Of a stretch of 35,014 nucleotides of DNA, positions 7,370-17,445 are shown in pieces. Both the position numbers and the translations under genes were made by a program. The DNA comes from Actinomycetota bacterium (GTDB lineage Bacteria > Actinomycetota > Actinomycetes > Actinomycetales > Microbacteriaceae). Numbering within the stretch: the first letter of the stretch is position 1; each line of letters starts with the position of its first letter. Below the pieces are notes generated by a model that saw nothing but the letters and a program-made list of their open reading frames with translations, searched no databases and was not told the origin of the DNA. Location: contig JARXAN010000006.1 in NCBI GenBank assembly GCA_029865895.1, positions 1-35,014 of the forward strand, given 5' to 3'.

Positions 7370-9132
7370 TTTCCCGGATCCACCACTGGATCGACGATGC
7401 ACTCCACATACAGGACGATGCTCTGCATTTGTTGGGCCTGTCCGGCGGGAACCGACTGATCCAGCACAATGTTTCCGATCTGACCCGCACAGGTTGGACC
7501 ATCCAGGGTTTCGATGGAAACCGTGTAGCCAATGGTTGGTGCGGTGAGGATGTTTCTTGCCTCGACCACATCTAGGTTTCTAACATCTGGAATCTGCACC
7601 GTGCCATCGGATAGCACCAGGTTCACAACCGATCCAAGCGGTAGCTTGGCGTTGGCAACCGGGTCTGAGGCAACCACAGTTCCCTCAGGGACATTGGCAC
7701 TTGAAACCACGGTTATGGTTCCAACCGTGAGCCCCTGGGCCTCGATCATCATGACCGCGGAAGCTTCGGTTTGTCCCACCAAACTCGGCACCATCACCTC
7801 GGTTGCACCGCTTGATACATAGAGCGTGATCGGAGTATTAGGGGAAACCTGAGTTCCAGCCGGCGGCTCCTGGCGAATAACTACGCCCTCCGGAACGGTG
7901 TCGCTTTTCTCGTAAACCCTAAGCACCAATAGGTCCTGGGCTGCCAAGGTGGCGGCCGCGTCGTCATAGAGCGAGCCCTCGACGCTGGAGACCGCGATGC
8001 CAGAGTTTGGATTGATAGGTGTGCCAGCGCCGCCGAGGTTCATGACCCAGAAGAGCAGACCGACCAAGATAACTACCACGCCGGTGCCAAGACCCCAGAG
8101 CACAGTCGCGTTGATCTTGGTGGAGGTCACAGTTTGAACCGTCTCACTAGGAACGGTTTCAAAACCATCGATCAGGTCAATGCTGTCGGTGCTGGGGGAA
8201 AGCACGGTGGTTGGTGCAACCAACAGCTCAGTTTCTGGAGCTGCGATTACTGCCGGAGCAATTGGGTTGGTGATGGTCTGGCCGTTAGCGGCGGCAAGCA
8301 GGTGTTCGCGGAATTCTTCGGCGGTCTGGTATCGATCGGCACGATCTTTTGCCATGGCACGCAGCACGACCTGGTCCAGTTCCGCGCTCACGAGCGGGTT
8401 GAACTGACTTGGAGGAACTACCGCCTCGGAGACGTGCTGGTAGGCAACCGACACCGCGCTCTCGCCCTTGAATGGCGGGCGTCCTGCCAAAAGTTCGTAA
8501 AGAATTACACCGGTTGAGTAGAGGTCGGTGCGACCATCTACAGCCTCGCCACGAGCCTGCTCGGGGGAGAAATACTGCGCGGTGCCAATGATGCCCGCGG
8601 TGGCGGCCTGAGTGGCGGAGTTATCCGACACCGCTCTTGCGATGCCGAAGTCCATCACCTTGACCGAGTCGCCGTCGCCGATCATTACGTTCGCCGGCTT
8701 GATGTCGCGGTGGACAACACCGGCTCGGTGAGAAACCTCTAGCGCGGTCAAAATGCCGCCGATGTAGCGAACTGCCTGCTCTGGAGCTACGCCACCGGCG
8801 TGAACCAGCTCCCTAAGGAGGCGACCGCGGACCAATTCCATAATGATGTATGGGGTCTTGCGAGGATTGCCGTTTTCGTCGGTGGTCTCTTCTTCACCAG
8901 CGTCATAGACCCTAACGATGGTTGGGTGAGCCATTCGGGCAGAGGCCTGAGCCTCCTGGCGGAACTTAGATTCGAAGCTGGCGTCGTTAGCTAGGTCTGA
9001 CTTGAGTAGCTTGATTGCGACAGTGCGTCCGAGGCGAGTGTCGTAACCCTCGTAAACCTCGGCCATGCCACCGCGGCCCACCAACTGCCCCATCCGGTAA
9101 CGGCCGGCAATCAGTCTTTCGTTGTCAGTCAA
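7366..9132 (-). CDS. pknB: Ser/Thr protein kinase PknB with extracellular PASTA repeats
   Basis: Kinase motifs GRGGMAEVYEG, VHRDIKPANVMI, DFGIARA; single TM; about three PASTA-like repeats (VPSLVGQTEASAVMMIEAQGLTVG..., IPDVRNLDVVEARNIL...). Confidence 0.95.
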   Translation of the reverse strand: MTDNERLIAGRYRMGQLVGRGGMAEVYEGYDTRLGRTVAIKLLKSDLANDASFESKFRQEAQASARMAHPTIVRVYDAGEEETTDENGNPRKTPYIIMELVRGRLLRELVHAGGVAPEQAVRYIGGILTALEVSHRAGVVHRDIKPANVMIGDGDSVKVMDFGIARAVSDNSATQAATAGIIGTAQYFSPEQARGEAVDGRTDLYSTGVILYELLAGRPPFKGESAVSVAYQHVSEAVVPPSQFNPLVSAELDQVVLRAMAKDRADRYQTAEEFREHLLAAANGQTITNPIAPAVIAAPETELLVAPTTVLSPSTDSIDLIDGFETVPSETVQTVTSTKINATVLWGLGTGVVVILVGLLFWVMNLGGAGTPINPNSGIAVSSVEGSLYDDAAATLAAQDLLVLRVYEKSDTVPEGVVIRQEPPAGTQVSPNTPITLYVSSGATEVMVPSLVGQTEASAVMMIEAQGLTVGTITVVSSANVPEGTVVASDPVANAKLPLGSVVNLVLSDGTVQIPDVRNLDVVEARNILTAPTIGYTVSIETLDGPTCAGQIGNIVLDQSVPAGQAQQMQSIVLYVECIVDPVVDPGN

Positions 9133-9203
9133 AATAGCTCTTTCTACCCCGCCATAGTTTAGTTTTCGAAGTCTGTTCTTCCCCGTAGGACTCGACCACT
9201 GTC

Positions 9204-10622
9204 TTACCCCTGTGATCCGTCTTGGGTTGACCCATTCGCAGGGTCAGAAACGGTTGGAGAGTCTGTGGTGCCCGGATCTGGAATCACAACCGGAGCATCT
9301 TCAACTTTCTCCACGTAATAGGTAACGTCAATCACACTGCCGATTGTTATGTTTCCGGTCGGAGAAACCGCATAAACCGTTCTCGCCTGTGAGCTGCCGG
9401 CCGGCACCTCATCACCGGCAATCGCGTTCACCCGCATGCCAAGTTCGGCCAGACGAGCGGTCACGATACTCAGGTTCTCGCCGATGATGTCAGATCTGAG
9501 AATCAACTCGCTGGTCACCTCGGGTGACTCGGTTACAACTTCACTCTCGGTCGCACCCTCAGTTGGAGTGGTTTGCTCGGTGCTGGTCGGAGTCTGGGTT
9601 GGCACGTTCTCGGTGTTTGGATCAGAGAGAATCGCAACGATTACCACGATCGCGGTAATGCCCAAAAGCCCCACAGTTGCAAGCCATGGCCAAACAATCG
9701 GCGCTCGCGGAAGCGGTGCGGTGTCGGTAGGGATTACCTCGGTGACGCTCTGCTCGATGTAGCTGGTGTCAGTCGAGGTGCTCACCCTAAAGCCAGGCTT
9801 GCGCTTCTCGCGAAGCAGGGCTTCTGCTCGAATTGCTAGGGAGGTGGCGGACTCTGGTCGCTGCGATGGCTTTTTCGCCAGACAGCTCAAAACTAAGTTC
9901 TGCACTCTGGGGTCAATAGTTTCTGGAAGAGCTGGCGGCATCTCGTTGATGTGAGCCATGGCAATAGCCATCTGGTTCTCACCGGTGAACGGACGCTTTC
10001 CAGCCAGTGCCTCGTATGCCACTACACCAAGCGAGTAGAGGTCGGTGGCTGGGGTCGAGGTTTTTCCGGTTGCTTGCTCCGGAGCCAGGTACTGCACGGT
10101 ACCCATGACCTGGCCGGTCTTGGTTAGCGGCACCTGGTCACCGACGCGTGCAATACCAAAGTCGGTGATCTTGACCTTGCCATCTGGCGTAATCAATAGA
10201 TTGCCGGGCTTGATGTCGCGGTGCACCAGGCCTCGGGCATGAGCTGCGCCGAGAGCTCTCGAGGTTTGGGCAATGATGTCCAAGACCTTCTCTTCGGAGA
10301 GCTTCTTCTCGCGCTCCAACAGCCTCGAGAGCGATTCACCAGGAACCAACTCCATCACTAGGTAGGCGCTACCGGAATCCTCGCCATAGTCAAAAATGTT
10401 GGCAATTCCCTCGTGCTCAACCAGCGCTGCACTCTTTGCCTCGGTGCGGAAGCGCTCTAGGAACATGGGGTCGCCCATGTACTCCTCTTTGAGGATCTTG
10501 ATGGCTACCTGGCGCAGAATTAGTTCATCCTCAGCCTGCCAAACCTCACCCATACCGCCAATGGCAATGCGCAATTGCAGGCGATAGCGATCACCGTAGA
10601 GCTGTCCTACCGAAGGCTTCAT
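9204..10622 (-). CDS. pknA: Ser/Thr protein kinase PknA-like, with TM, Thr-rich linker and one PASTA-like domain
   Basis: [32 protein letters not shown]..., [19 protein letters not shown]; position between pknB and pbpA. Confidence 0.93.
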   Translation of the reverse strand: MKPSVGQLYGDRYRLQLRIAIGGMGEVWQAEDELILRQVAIKILKEEYMGDPMFLERFRTEAKSAALVEHEGIANIFDYGEDSGSAYLVMELVPGESLSRLLEREKKLSEEKVLDIIAQTSRALGAAHARGLVHRDIKPGNLLITPDGKVKITDFGIARVGDQVPLTKTGQVMGTVQYLAPEQATGKTSTPATDLYSLGVVAYEALAGKRPFTGENQMAIAMAHINEMPPALPETIDPRVQNLVLSCLAKKPSQRPESATSLAIRAEALLREKRKPGFRVSTSTDTSYIEQSVTEVIPTDTAPLPRAPIVWPWLATVGLLGITAIVVIVAILSDPNTENVPTQTPTSTEQTTPTEGATESEVVTESPEVTSELILRSDIIGENLSIVTARLAELGMRVNAIAGDEVPAGSSQARTVYAVSPTGNITIGSVIDVTYYVEKVEDAPVVIPDPGTTDSPTVSDPANGSTQDGSQG

Positions 10623-12070
10623 TTCTTTAGCACCGCCTCAATTACCAAGCGAGCGATTGGAGCGGCAATCTGGTTTCCGGTGCCGTTCTGCCCGGCGCCG
10701 CCACCATCTTCAACCACAACCGCAACCGCAACCCTCGGGGCTTCTGCCGGAGCAAAGCCGGTGAACCACAGGGTGTAAGGGTCGTTGATGCCGTTCTCCG
10801 CGGTGCCGGTCTTGCCGGCAACCGCAACTCCCTCAATCTGAGCCTTGGTGGCTGCACCCGAGTTCACCGAGTCAACCATCATGCGAGTTAGGAAACCGGC
10901 GGTTAACTTGGACATCGGCGAGGAGAACACTTCTGGTTCAGGTTGGCTCAGCACGTTTAGGTTTGACGCGACAATCAGGTCAACCAGCTGCGGCCGCATC
11001 AGCACGCCCTGGTTTGCAATAGAGGCCGAAACCATGGCCATCTGAAGTGGGCTAACTCGCACATCAAACTGCCCAAAGCCGGTTAGCGCTACCTGCGAAT
11101 CCTCTAGATTCTCCGGGTATATGCTCGGGGTCACCGGTAGCGGAATTACTAGCTCGCTACCAAAGCCCATTAGCTCGGCCTGGGCCCTAATTCGCTGCTC
11201 TCCAAGCGCTACCGCCAACATCGCAAATGGCACGTTGCAGGACTTGATTAGCGCAAACTCCAGGGTCACGGTCTCACCCGGGCCACAGGTTTTGCCAGAG
11301 CTGTTCTCAACAAAGCTAAAGGTTCTGGGCAGGCGATAGCGCTGCAGGTTCTCAAGTTCGCTGGTTGCGGTGTATTGGCCGGATTCCAGAGCAGCTGCTG
11401 CCACAACAAGTTTGAAGGTCGAGCCAGGGTGGTAGAGATCTCCAGCGATGGCTCGGTTGATTAGTGGATCATCCTCATCTTCGATGTAGGCCTTGTAAGC
11501 ATCGGTCACTGGACCGTAAAGGTGAGCTGCCAGCAGGTTGGCATCGAAGGTTGGCTTTGAAACCATGGCGAGAATGCGGCCGGTGGCTGGTTCGATGGCT
11601 ACCACCGCACCCTTGCGATTGCCAAGCGCATCCCATGCAGCACGCTGCACATCCGGATCGATGGTCAATTCAACCGCGGCACCGGTCACCGGCTTACCGT
11701 CCAATAGCGCGTTAATCTGCTCGAAGAATTGCGCTGAGGACTGGCCAGAGAGGTAGCTGTTCATCTCATACTCGATGCCGGCAGCACCCGAGAACAATGA
11801 GAAGTAACCGATAATCGGGCTGTAGAGCACGGATTCGTATTCGCGGTTGAAGCGGTAGGCATCATTCACCGGAACGCTTTCCACCACTGGCACACCATCA
11901 ACCAGAATCGCACCGCGCTGGGTTTTATAGGTTTCGTAGGAGGCGCGAACATTGCGGCTGTCCTTATAGAGGTCACCGCTTCGCAAAACCTGAATCGAGC
12001 TAGCCATGGCAAATAGCGCCAGGAACATTGCGGTTAGCGCAAGCCCTACTCTTCTGACCTGTTTGTTCAT
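10619..12070 (-). CDS. pbpA: Penicillin-binding protein (transpeptidase), PbpA type
   Basis: [16 protein letters not shown] (SxxK), KSCN (SxN), [10 protein letters not shown] (KTG); N-terminal TM; pknA/pbpA/rodA operon overlaps of 4 nt. Confidence 0.95.
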   Translation of the reverse strand: MNKQVRRVGLALTAMFLALFAMASSIQVLRSGDLYKDSRNVRASYETYKTQRGAILVDGVPVVESVPVNDAYRFNREYESVLYSPIIGYFSLFSGAAGIEYEMNSYLSGQSSAQFFEQINALLDGKPVTGAAVELTIDPDVQRAAWDALGNRKGAVVAIEPATGRILAMVSKPTFDANLLAAHLYGPVTDAYKAYIEDEDDPLINRAIAGDLYHPGSTFKLVVAAAALESGQYTATSELENLQRYRLPRTFSFVENSSGKTCGPGETVTLEFALIKSCNVPFAMLAVALGEQRIRAQAELMGFGSELVIPLPVTPSIYPENLEDSQVALTGFGQFDVRVSPLQMAMVSASIANQGVLMRPQLVDLIVASNLNVLSQPEPEVFSSPMSKLTAGFLTRMMVDSVNSGAATKAQIEGVAVAGKTGTAENGINDPYTLWFTGFAPAEAPRVAVAVVVEDGGGAGQNGTGNQIAAPIARLVIEAVLKK

Positions 12071-13431
12071 GCCTCCACCCGCTTAAATGACGAGTCGGAG
12101 ATTCTCAGAAGCAACGCAATAATCACCCAGTTGGCAACCAGTGAAGAACCACCCGCTGCCATAAATGGAGTGGTTAGACCGGTCATCGGTAATAGCCCCA
12201 TAACGCCAGCTGAAACTACGAATAGCTGCAGTCCAATCACAAAGCTCAGACCAATCGAGAGCAGTCTGGAGAAATCATCCGGGTGGCTATTGGCAATTCT
12301 CAAGCCGCGGTAGACCAAGAGCAGGTAGATTGCGAGGATTGCGAAGAGCCCTGCAAGTCCCAGCTCCTCTCCCATGGCAGCCAAGATGAAGTCAGATTCG
12401 GCAAGTGGAATCAACTGCGGGAAACCGCCACCGAGACCGGTCCCGATCACATCGCCATTGGCCATGCCAAACAGTGCCTGCACCAGCTGGTAGCTACCGC
12501 CTGCCGCGTTGTAATTCTCGGCCGAGAACGGGTCTAGCCATGCATCAAATCTTCTACCCACATAGTCAAAGACTCGAGAGGCAACCAAGGCACCGGTGAC
12601 CATCATGGTCAACCCGGCACCAACGTAGAAGGCTCTTCCAGTGGCGGTGTAGATCATCACCAGGAACAGTCCGAAGTACAAAATCGAAGTTCCAAGATCG
12701 CGCTGCAGCACCAAAACACCAAGCGAAGCCGCCCAGAACAAAAGGATTGGACCGAGGTCCTTAGCCCTTGGAACCTTCATAAACAAAAGCCTCGAGCCAA
12801 TTTCGCTCAAGGTGTCCTTCTTGGACACCAGGTAACCGGCAAAGAAGATTGCCAACAGAATCTTGGCGACCTCACCCGGCTGGAAGGAGAGTTCTCCAAC
12901 ACCGACCCAGAGCGTTGCGCCATTGATGGTCTTACCGATAACCGGAGCTGCCGGGAGCATCAACAGGAAGACCGCCATCGCTCCGGCTAGATACGGATAC
13001 CTTCTGAGGACCAGGTGGTTAGGTACTAATCGCACCACCGCTGCCGCAACAATCATTGCGAAGCAGGAGAGCCAAACCTGTCTATCTGCATAGATCTCGA
13101 TGCCGCCGCGAGCAGCCTCCGCAAGGTCTAGGCGGTAGATCATTGCAATACCCAAGCCATTGAGCAGGTATGCCAAAGGAAGCATCAAGCCATCCGCACC
13201 CACCGCATGCTTTCGCAAGATGTAGTGCACGATCGCAGCGGTGATGGCAGGTGGTGCCCAGTAGAAGAGCATGTCCCAGCTCATCTTCTGAAGCACCGCC
13301 AGCTGCACCTGTGCCAGGGCAAAAGCGTGAATACCCGCCACCCAAAACAGCAGCACGGCCTCAAAGTTTCTCGACCTCGGAACTGCCTTGAGCAGCATCG
13401 GGATGGCGGTGGTTAGCGAGACGTTACTCAT
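12067..13431 (-). CDS. rodA: SEDS-family peptidoglycan glycosyltransferase RodA/FtsW
   Basis: 454 aa multi-TM; FQPGEVAKILLAIFFAGYL, LQRDLGTSILYFGLFLVMIY, ESDFILAAMGEELGLAG, LPMTGLTTPFMAAGGSSLVANW. Confidence 0.95.
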   Translation of the reverse strand: MSNVSLTTAIPMLLKAVPRSRNFEAVLLFWVAGIHAFALAQVQLAVLQKMSWDMLFYWAPPAITAAIVHYILRKHAVGADGLMLPLAYLLNGLGIAMIYRLDLAEAARGGIEIYADRQVWLSCFAMIVAAAVVRLVPNHLVLRRYPYLAGAMAVFLLMLPAAPVIGKTINGATLWVGVGELSFQPGEVAKILLAIFFAGYLVSKKDTLSEIGSRLLFMKVPRAKDLGPILLFWAASLGVLVLQRDLGTSILYFGLFLVMIYTATGRAFYVGAGLTMMVTGALVASRVFDYVGRRFDAWLDPFSAENYNAAGGSYQLVQALFGMANGDVIGTGLGGGFPQLIPLAESDFILAAMGEELGLAGLFAILAIYLLLVYRGLRIANSHPDDFSRLLSIGLSFVIGLQLFVVSAGVMGLLPMTGLTTPFMAAGGSSLVANWVIIALLLRISDSSFKRVEA

Positions 13432-14674
13432 TGCTATCCCTCAGCTGCTGCAGGATGCGCTCGGCATCCTCTAGGGACTCAGCGGAAATAGAGCGCTCAA
13501 TTAGGGTCTGCTGGAAAGGTTCAAGGCTGTTCAGGCGGATATCGCTCACCAGGTATGGTTCGGAGAACTTCCAAGGACCAAGAGATTCGCGAATGCCCTG
13601 GAAGATCGTCACCTGACCCTGGTAGACATCGACGTAGTAGCGCGTCTGGGTGTATTGGTATGCGATGTAGCCCATGCCCGCGAGCAATCCAGCCACCAGC
13701 AGCCAGCTGGAAATAATGCGGAATGAGCGCCAGCGAATCTTGCGCCTAGTCTCCGAGAGGATCTTGTTTAGTAGCTCCTCAGACTCCGGCGCATACTGGG
13801 TCGGGTCCTCTGGGGTTTGGAGAAGCTCAAGTAGGTTGCGCGGTGAGAACAGACGCAGGATTTTGCCACCCTTGCGCTCTTCGATAACAACCTCATTTGC
13901 GGCTGATCCAACAAAGTGTGCGCTCGGCTCAAACTCGGTGTTGGTTGCTGGGCGAACCAGATCAACAATCACAACGGTGACGTTGTCCGGAGCACCAAAC
14001 TCCAAAGCCTCGCCAACCAGAAGTTCTGCCACCTCTTCGGTTGGAATTCGAGATGTGAGGATGCGGTCCATGACGTTCTCTGGCACAACTCCGCTTAGGC
14101 CATCGCTGCAGAGCAGCCAGCGATCACCGGGAAGCGCATCGTGCAGAGCGATGTCAATCTCTGGCTCGCCAGAGACATCTCCCAGCACTCGCATCAAGAC
14201 GCTGCGTCGAGGGTGAACCAGAGCTTCTTCTGGAGTGATTCGACCGAGGTCAACCAACTTCTGAACGAAGGTGTGGTCCGCGGTGATCTGAGTAACTTCA
14301 CCATCTCTGGCTCGGTAAATTCTGGAGTCACCGATGTGGGCGGTAATGATCTGGGAGCCGTGCAGCAGCATGCCGGAGAAGGTGGTTCCCATGCCCTCAA
14401 GCTCAGGGTGTTCGGCAACCGTGGAGGAGAGCATCCCATTGGCTTCTAGGATTCCGGTGCGAAGCGACTCAATAGCCTCTTCGGTGCTCTCGTAGCGAGC
14501 ATCCGTCAGCGCGATGCGCTGCGATGAAATAGCAGATGCGATATCTCCACCGGCATGGCCACCCATGCCGTCGGCAACAAAGTAGAGCTGGTAACCGGCG
14601 TAGCCGGAGTCCTGATTTGAGCTGCGGTGCTTGCCAATGTCGCTAGCCGCATAGGAGATGGATTTAACCGCCAC
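13424..14674 (-). CDS. pstP: PP2C-family Ser/Thr protein phosphatase PstP
   Basis: ASDIGKHRSSNQDSGYAG, FVADGMGGHAGGDIAS, HIGDSRIYR, LLCSDGLSGVV, APDNVTVVIVDL; C-terminal TM and extracellular segment. Confidence 0.95.
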   Translation of the reverse strand: MAVKSISYAASDIGKHRSSNQDSGYAGYQLYFVADGMGGHAGGDIASAISSQRIALTDARYESTEEAIESLRTGILEANGMLSSTVAEHPELEGMGTTFSGMLLHGSQIITAHIGDSRIYRARDGEVTQITADHTFVQKLVDLGRITPEEALVHPRRSVLMRVLGDVSGEPEIDIALHDALPGDRWLLCSDGLSGVVPENVMDRILTSRIPTEEVAELLVGEALEFGAPDNVTVVIVDLVRPATNTEFEPSAHFVGSAANEVVIEERKGGKILRLFSPRNLLELLQTPEDPTQYAPESEELLNKILSETRRKIRWRSFRIISSWLLVAGLLAGMGYIAYQYTQTRYYVDVYQGQVTIFQGIRESLGPWKFSEPYLVSDIRLNSLEPFQQTLIERSISAESLEDAERILQQLRDSNE

Positions 14675-14680
14675 CGCTAA

Positions 14681-15181
14681 TTACCTCAACTCGAAGGTAG
14701 TGGTGCCGATTCGAATGGTTGCGCCCTGGCGAATGGTTGCCGGGGTAGTGACTTTCCTGCCGTCCAGGAAGGTGCCGTTAGTGGAGTTGAGGTCCTGCAG
14801 CACCCAGTCCTCGCCGACCAAAACCAGCTTGGAGTGCATGTTTGAGGCAAACTCATCAGAGATCACAACGTCGCTGCTCGCGCCTCGACCAATTAGCAGC
14901 TCACGCTTGCCTGCGATGTCGATAAAGGTTCCCGCGGTTCTGCCGGTGAGCATCGCAATCTGAGTCGGGTCAAATACTTCGCCATCTTCGATGCCGAGGC
15001 TCGCAACCGAGCCGGCAACTGATCCGCCACCGGCTAGGGCGGGAGCGTTCTGCCTTGCGATCTTGCTGATCACCCTGCGACCGTATAGGTCGGCACGTAT
15101 AACCGAGAGCAGGCTCAGGATAAAGATCCACAGCACCGCAACAAAGCCGATTCGGACTAGAAATAGTGCTAGTTCACTCAT
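14681..15181 (-). CDS. fhaB: FHA-domain protein FhaB (membrane anchored)
   Basis: N-terminal TM, C-terminal FHA: LLIGRGASSDVVISDEFASNMHSKLVLVGEDWVLQDLNSTNGTFLDGRKV. Confidence 0.94.
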   Translation of the reverse strand: MSELALFLVRIGFVAVLWIFILSLLSVIRADLYGRRVISKIARQNAPALAGGGSVAGSVASLGIEDGEVFDPTQIAMLTGRTAGTFIDIAGKRELLIGRGASSDVVISDEFASNMHSKLVLVGEDWVLQDLNSTNGTFLDGRKVTTPATIRQGATIRIGTTTFELR

Positions 15182-15846
15182 GCATCAACCTGCGCATTCG
15201 CACTCAGTTCAAACTCAAATTCACTGCGGCCAGCCTTGATCACATTGCCGGATCGAAGCACCACCTCGGAGATGCGAGCGTCATCCAAGAAAGTGCCGTT
15301 GGTTGACTGGCGATCTCTAATGGCAGCAACCTCGCCATTCCAGGCAATTTCAAAGTGGATACGGCTCAGGCCGCGGTCATCGATTGCGATGTCAGCACTC
15401 TCGTCGCGACCAACGGTTGTGACACCGGTCTTTAGTGAGATGCGACGGCCGTCAATTATCAGTGCCGGGGTCCAGTTCACCGTCCGGTTTAGCACCGCAT
15501 AACCGACCTTGACCTGTCCGCGCGGAACCTGCGGGTCAGGGACCACCTGGAGCTCTAGGTTGCTGGCTAGGCGATAGCCCTGCTTGGCGGCATATTTGGC
15601 AACCTCCAGCTGCACGGCACTGAGAATTCCGGGGGTCACTCGTGGGAAGTCGGTAGGGGCAACTAGGACCTTGTAGAGATGTGGCACAAGCACGCGATCT
15701 TTGTCGAGTGCGGCTGCCGCTTGATCCATAGTTGAGCGAACCGCCTGGGAGATTTCAACCGGCTGCAATTCGGCTTTGCTCAATCGCGCAAAGACTGAGC
15801 CGATGCTCGTCTCTATGCGCTTTTCAACCTTGTCCAGAAAGCTCAA
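15178..15846 (-). CDS. fhaA: FHA-domain protein FhaA (DUF3662 + FHA)
   Basis: MSFLDKVEKRIETSIGSVFARLSKAELQPVEISQAVRSTMD... (DUF3662) and TTVGRDESADIAIDDRGLSRIHFEIAW...DRQSTNGTFLDD (FHA). Confidence 0.94.
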   Translation of the reverse strand: MSFLDKVEKRIETSIGSVFARLSKAELQPVEISQAVRSTMDQAAAALDKDRVLVPHLYKVLVAPTDFPRVTPGILSAVQLEVAKYAAKQGYRLASNLELQVVPDPQVPRGQVKVGYAVLNRTVNWTPALIIDGRRISLKTGVTTVGRDESADIAIDDRGLSRIHFEIAWNGEVAAIRDRQSTNGTFLDDARISEVVLRSGNVIKAGRSEFEFELSANAQVDA

Positions 15847-15990
15847 TTAGCCCGCTCTCACCATCTTTAGGAGTGAGGTAAGTCTACCCACCCACCCCTT
15901 ATGGCGGGCTTATTTCTCTGGTAATCTCAGAACTCGTTACAAGCCCCAGGCCTTTAGTTTCTCCAGCCTTCGGCAACATCAGGAGAACCC

Positions 15991-16617
15991 GTGACCCTCA
16001 ACACATTCGTGATTGCACTAGAGGTGCTGGGTGTTATCGCATTTGCGCTGTCCGGTGTGATTGAGGCAGCCAGAAAGCACTTTGACCTAGTTGGCGTCGT
16101 CATGGTGTCTTTTGTCACCGCCTTCGGCGGCGGAACGCTTAGAGACGTCCTTTTAGAGCGCAAGCCTTTTTTCTGGGTGGAGCAGGAGTTCTGGGTTTGG
16201 GCCTTGATTGGTCTGGCCGTCGCATTGCCATTTTTCTTCAGGGCTCGCCACATGGAGCTCACCGAGAGAGCCATCCTGGTGCCGGACGCCATTGGTCTTG
16301 GAATCTTCACCGCGGGTGGAACCCACATCGCACTAGAGCTAGGCAGCAGCCCGCTGGTGTCTGTGCTGATGGGTGTCATCACCGCGGTTGTCGGTGGTGT
16401 CTTTAGAGATGTTTTGGTCAACGAAGTCCCGAGAGCATTCCACGATCACCAGCCCTACGCAGTTGTAGCTTTTGCTGGAGGTTGGGTTGTGGTTGCGCTA
16501 GACGCATTAGCAGTTCCAACCTCAATCACGCTTTTGGTCGGTAGTGGGCTCATCATTTTGGTCCGCCTGCTGGCGATCAAATTTGGCTGGGAACTAAAGC
16601 GCTGGCGCTTTCTCTAA
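15991..16617 (+). CDS. Trimeric intracellular cation (TRIC) channel family protein (UPF0126/YicG-like)
   Basis: VLGVIAFALSGVIEAARKHFDLVGVVMVSFVTAFGGGTLRDVLL...; internal repeat GGVFRDVLVNEVP; GTG start with SD AGGAG. Confidence 0.9.
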   Translation: MTLNTFVIALEVLGVIAFALSGVIEAARKHFDLVGVVMVSFVTAFGGGTLRDVLLERKPFFWVEQEFWVWALIGLAVALPFFFRARHMELTERAILVPDAIGLGIFTAGGTHIALELGSSPLVSVLMGVITAVVGGVFRDVLVNEVPRAFHDHQPYAVVAFAGGWVVVALDALAVPTSITLLVGSGLIILVRLLAIKFGWELKRWRFL

Positions 16618-16687
16618 CAGCTAATTCCCAGACAACTCTCATAACTGGGAGTGAGCTGGCAGCTTGGTGTTGAGTGGCTGGCTTTTC

Positions 16688-16699
16688 AAACTCGAGTTT
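16688..16699. repeat. 12-bp perfect palindrome AAACTCGAGTTT upstream of the secreted protein gene
   Basis: TTC-AAACTCGAGTTT-CGAA, 47 bp upstream of the likely ATG. Confidence 0.5.
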
Positions 16700-16745
16700 C
16701 GAAAACCGAATAGCTTCAGAAATGTCCCAAACAGACAGGATAAAA

Positions 16746-17369
16746 ATGAAGAAAAACTCAAAGATCGCAATTGCGGCTGCGGCAACCTTGCTAGCCGGCG
16801 CAGCGGTTGCGTCACTGCCTGCGGCAGCGCATGACAATGGTGCTAGCAGCAGACCTACCAGTTCCCAAAAAGCAGATCACGCTCACGCCACCGTGAGTGC
16901 CACCATCACCGGCATTCCCGAAGCCGTTACTTCATCGCACGAAGCAAGTCACGGCGCTTACTTCACGGTTTACCAGCTCTCCGCAAGCGCCACCTCGGCC
17001 CCGGCTACTCAGCCAACCGAAGGCGGCAACCGAATCGGTGTAAGACCTGAGCGCGGAGCGGCTGTCCCAGCAATCAAGGGCTCGACTCTCACCGCCACTC
17101 TGGGCTTTCACGCAGATGTTGCTGGCACCTCCAAATACGCGCTTTATCCATCTGATGGCAGCGCAGCAATCCTGGTGACCGTAAGTGTCTCTGACACCGG
17201 CACTGCGACCGTGAGCAGCTCACGGCCAATTACTGTTGCCTATAGCGCAACCGTCGCAGCCGAGCACCCTGTTCGTAATCACGATGAGGCTGGCCACGGC
17301 AAGCGTGATAGCGATAAGCGCGATGGCGGCAAAGGTCACCGCGGCAAAGGTCACGGTCCACGCCACTAA
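16746..17369 (+). CDS. Secreted small protein of unknown function with His/Lys/Gly/Arg-rich C-terminal tail
   Basis: MKKNSKIAIAAAATLLAGAAVASLPAAAHDNG: Sec signal peptide with AxA cleavage site; tail HDEAGHGKRDSDKRDGGKGHRGKGHGPRH. ATG at 16746 preferred over 16674 (AGGA SD, signal peptide starts there). Confidence 0.8.
   Translation: MKKNSKIAIAAAATLLAGAAVASLPAAAHDNGASSRPTSSQKADHAHATVSATITGIPEAVTSSHEASHGAYFTVYQLSASATSAPATQPTEGGNRIGVRPERGAAVPAIKGSTLTATLGFHADVAGTSKYALYPSDGSAAILVTVSVSDTGTATVSSSRPITVAYSATVAAEHPVRNHDEAGHGKRDSDKRDGGKGHRGKGHGPRH
17326..17354 (+). repeat. Short tandem repeat GCGGCAAAGGTCAC with 15-bp period inside the secreted-protein tail
   Basis: GCGGCAAAGGTCAC at 17326-17339 and 17341-17354, encoding GGKGH-RGKGH. 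Confidence 0.8.
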
Positions 17370-17396
17370 ACACCGCTAATTGCATTCTCTCCTAAG

Positions 17397-17440
17397 AAAG
17401 AACAAACCCCGCAGCCCAAAAGCTGCGGGGTTTGTTCTTT
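17397..17440. terminator. Strong bidirectional intrinsic terminator
   Basis: 19-bp perfect stem AAAGAACAAACCCCGCAGC / GCTGCGGGGTTTGTTCTTT with CCAAAA loop, between convergent genes. Confidence 0.92.
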
Positions 17441-17445
17441 GGTTG

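Noticed and set aside
13674-14216. 180-aa plus-strand ORF
   Set aside because: Antisense to pstP; Ser/Arg-rich composition expected from a mirrored coding strand; no SD or domain.
15847-15990. Possible tRNA-Leu upstream of fhaA, as in some actinobacteria
   Set aside because: No cloverleaf, no GGTTCGAATCC T-arm and no CCA-like end could be found in this gap.
15954-16421. 155-aa minus-strand ORF
   Set aside because: Antisense to the TRIC-family gene, Thr/Ser/Pro-rich, no motifs.
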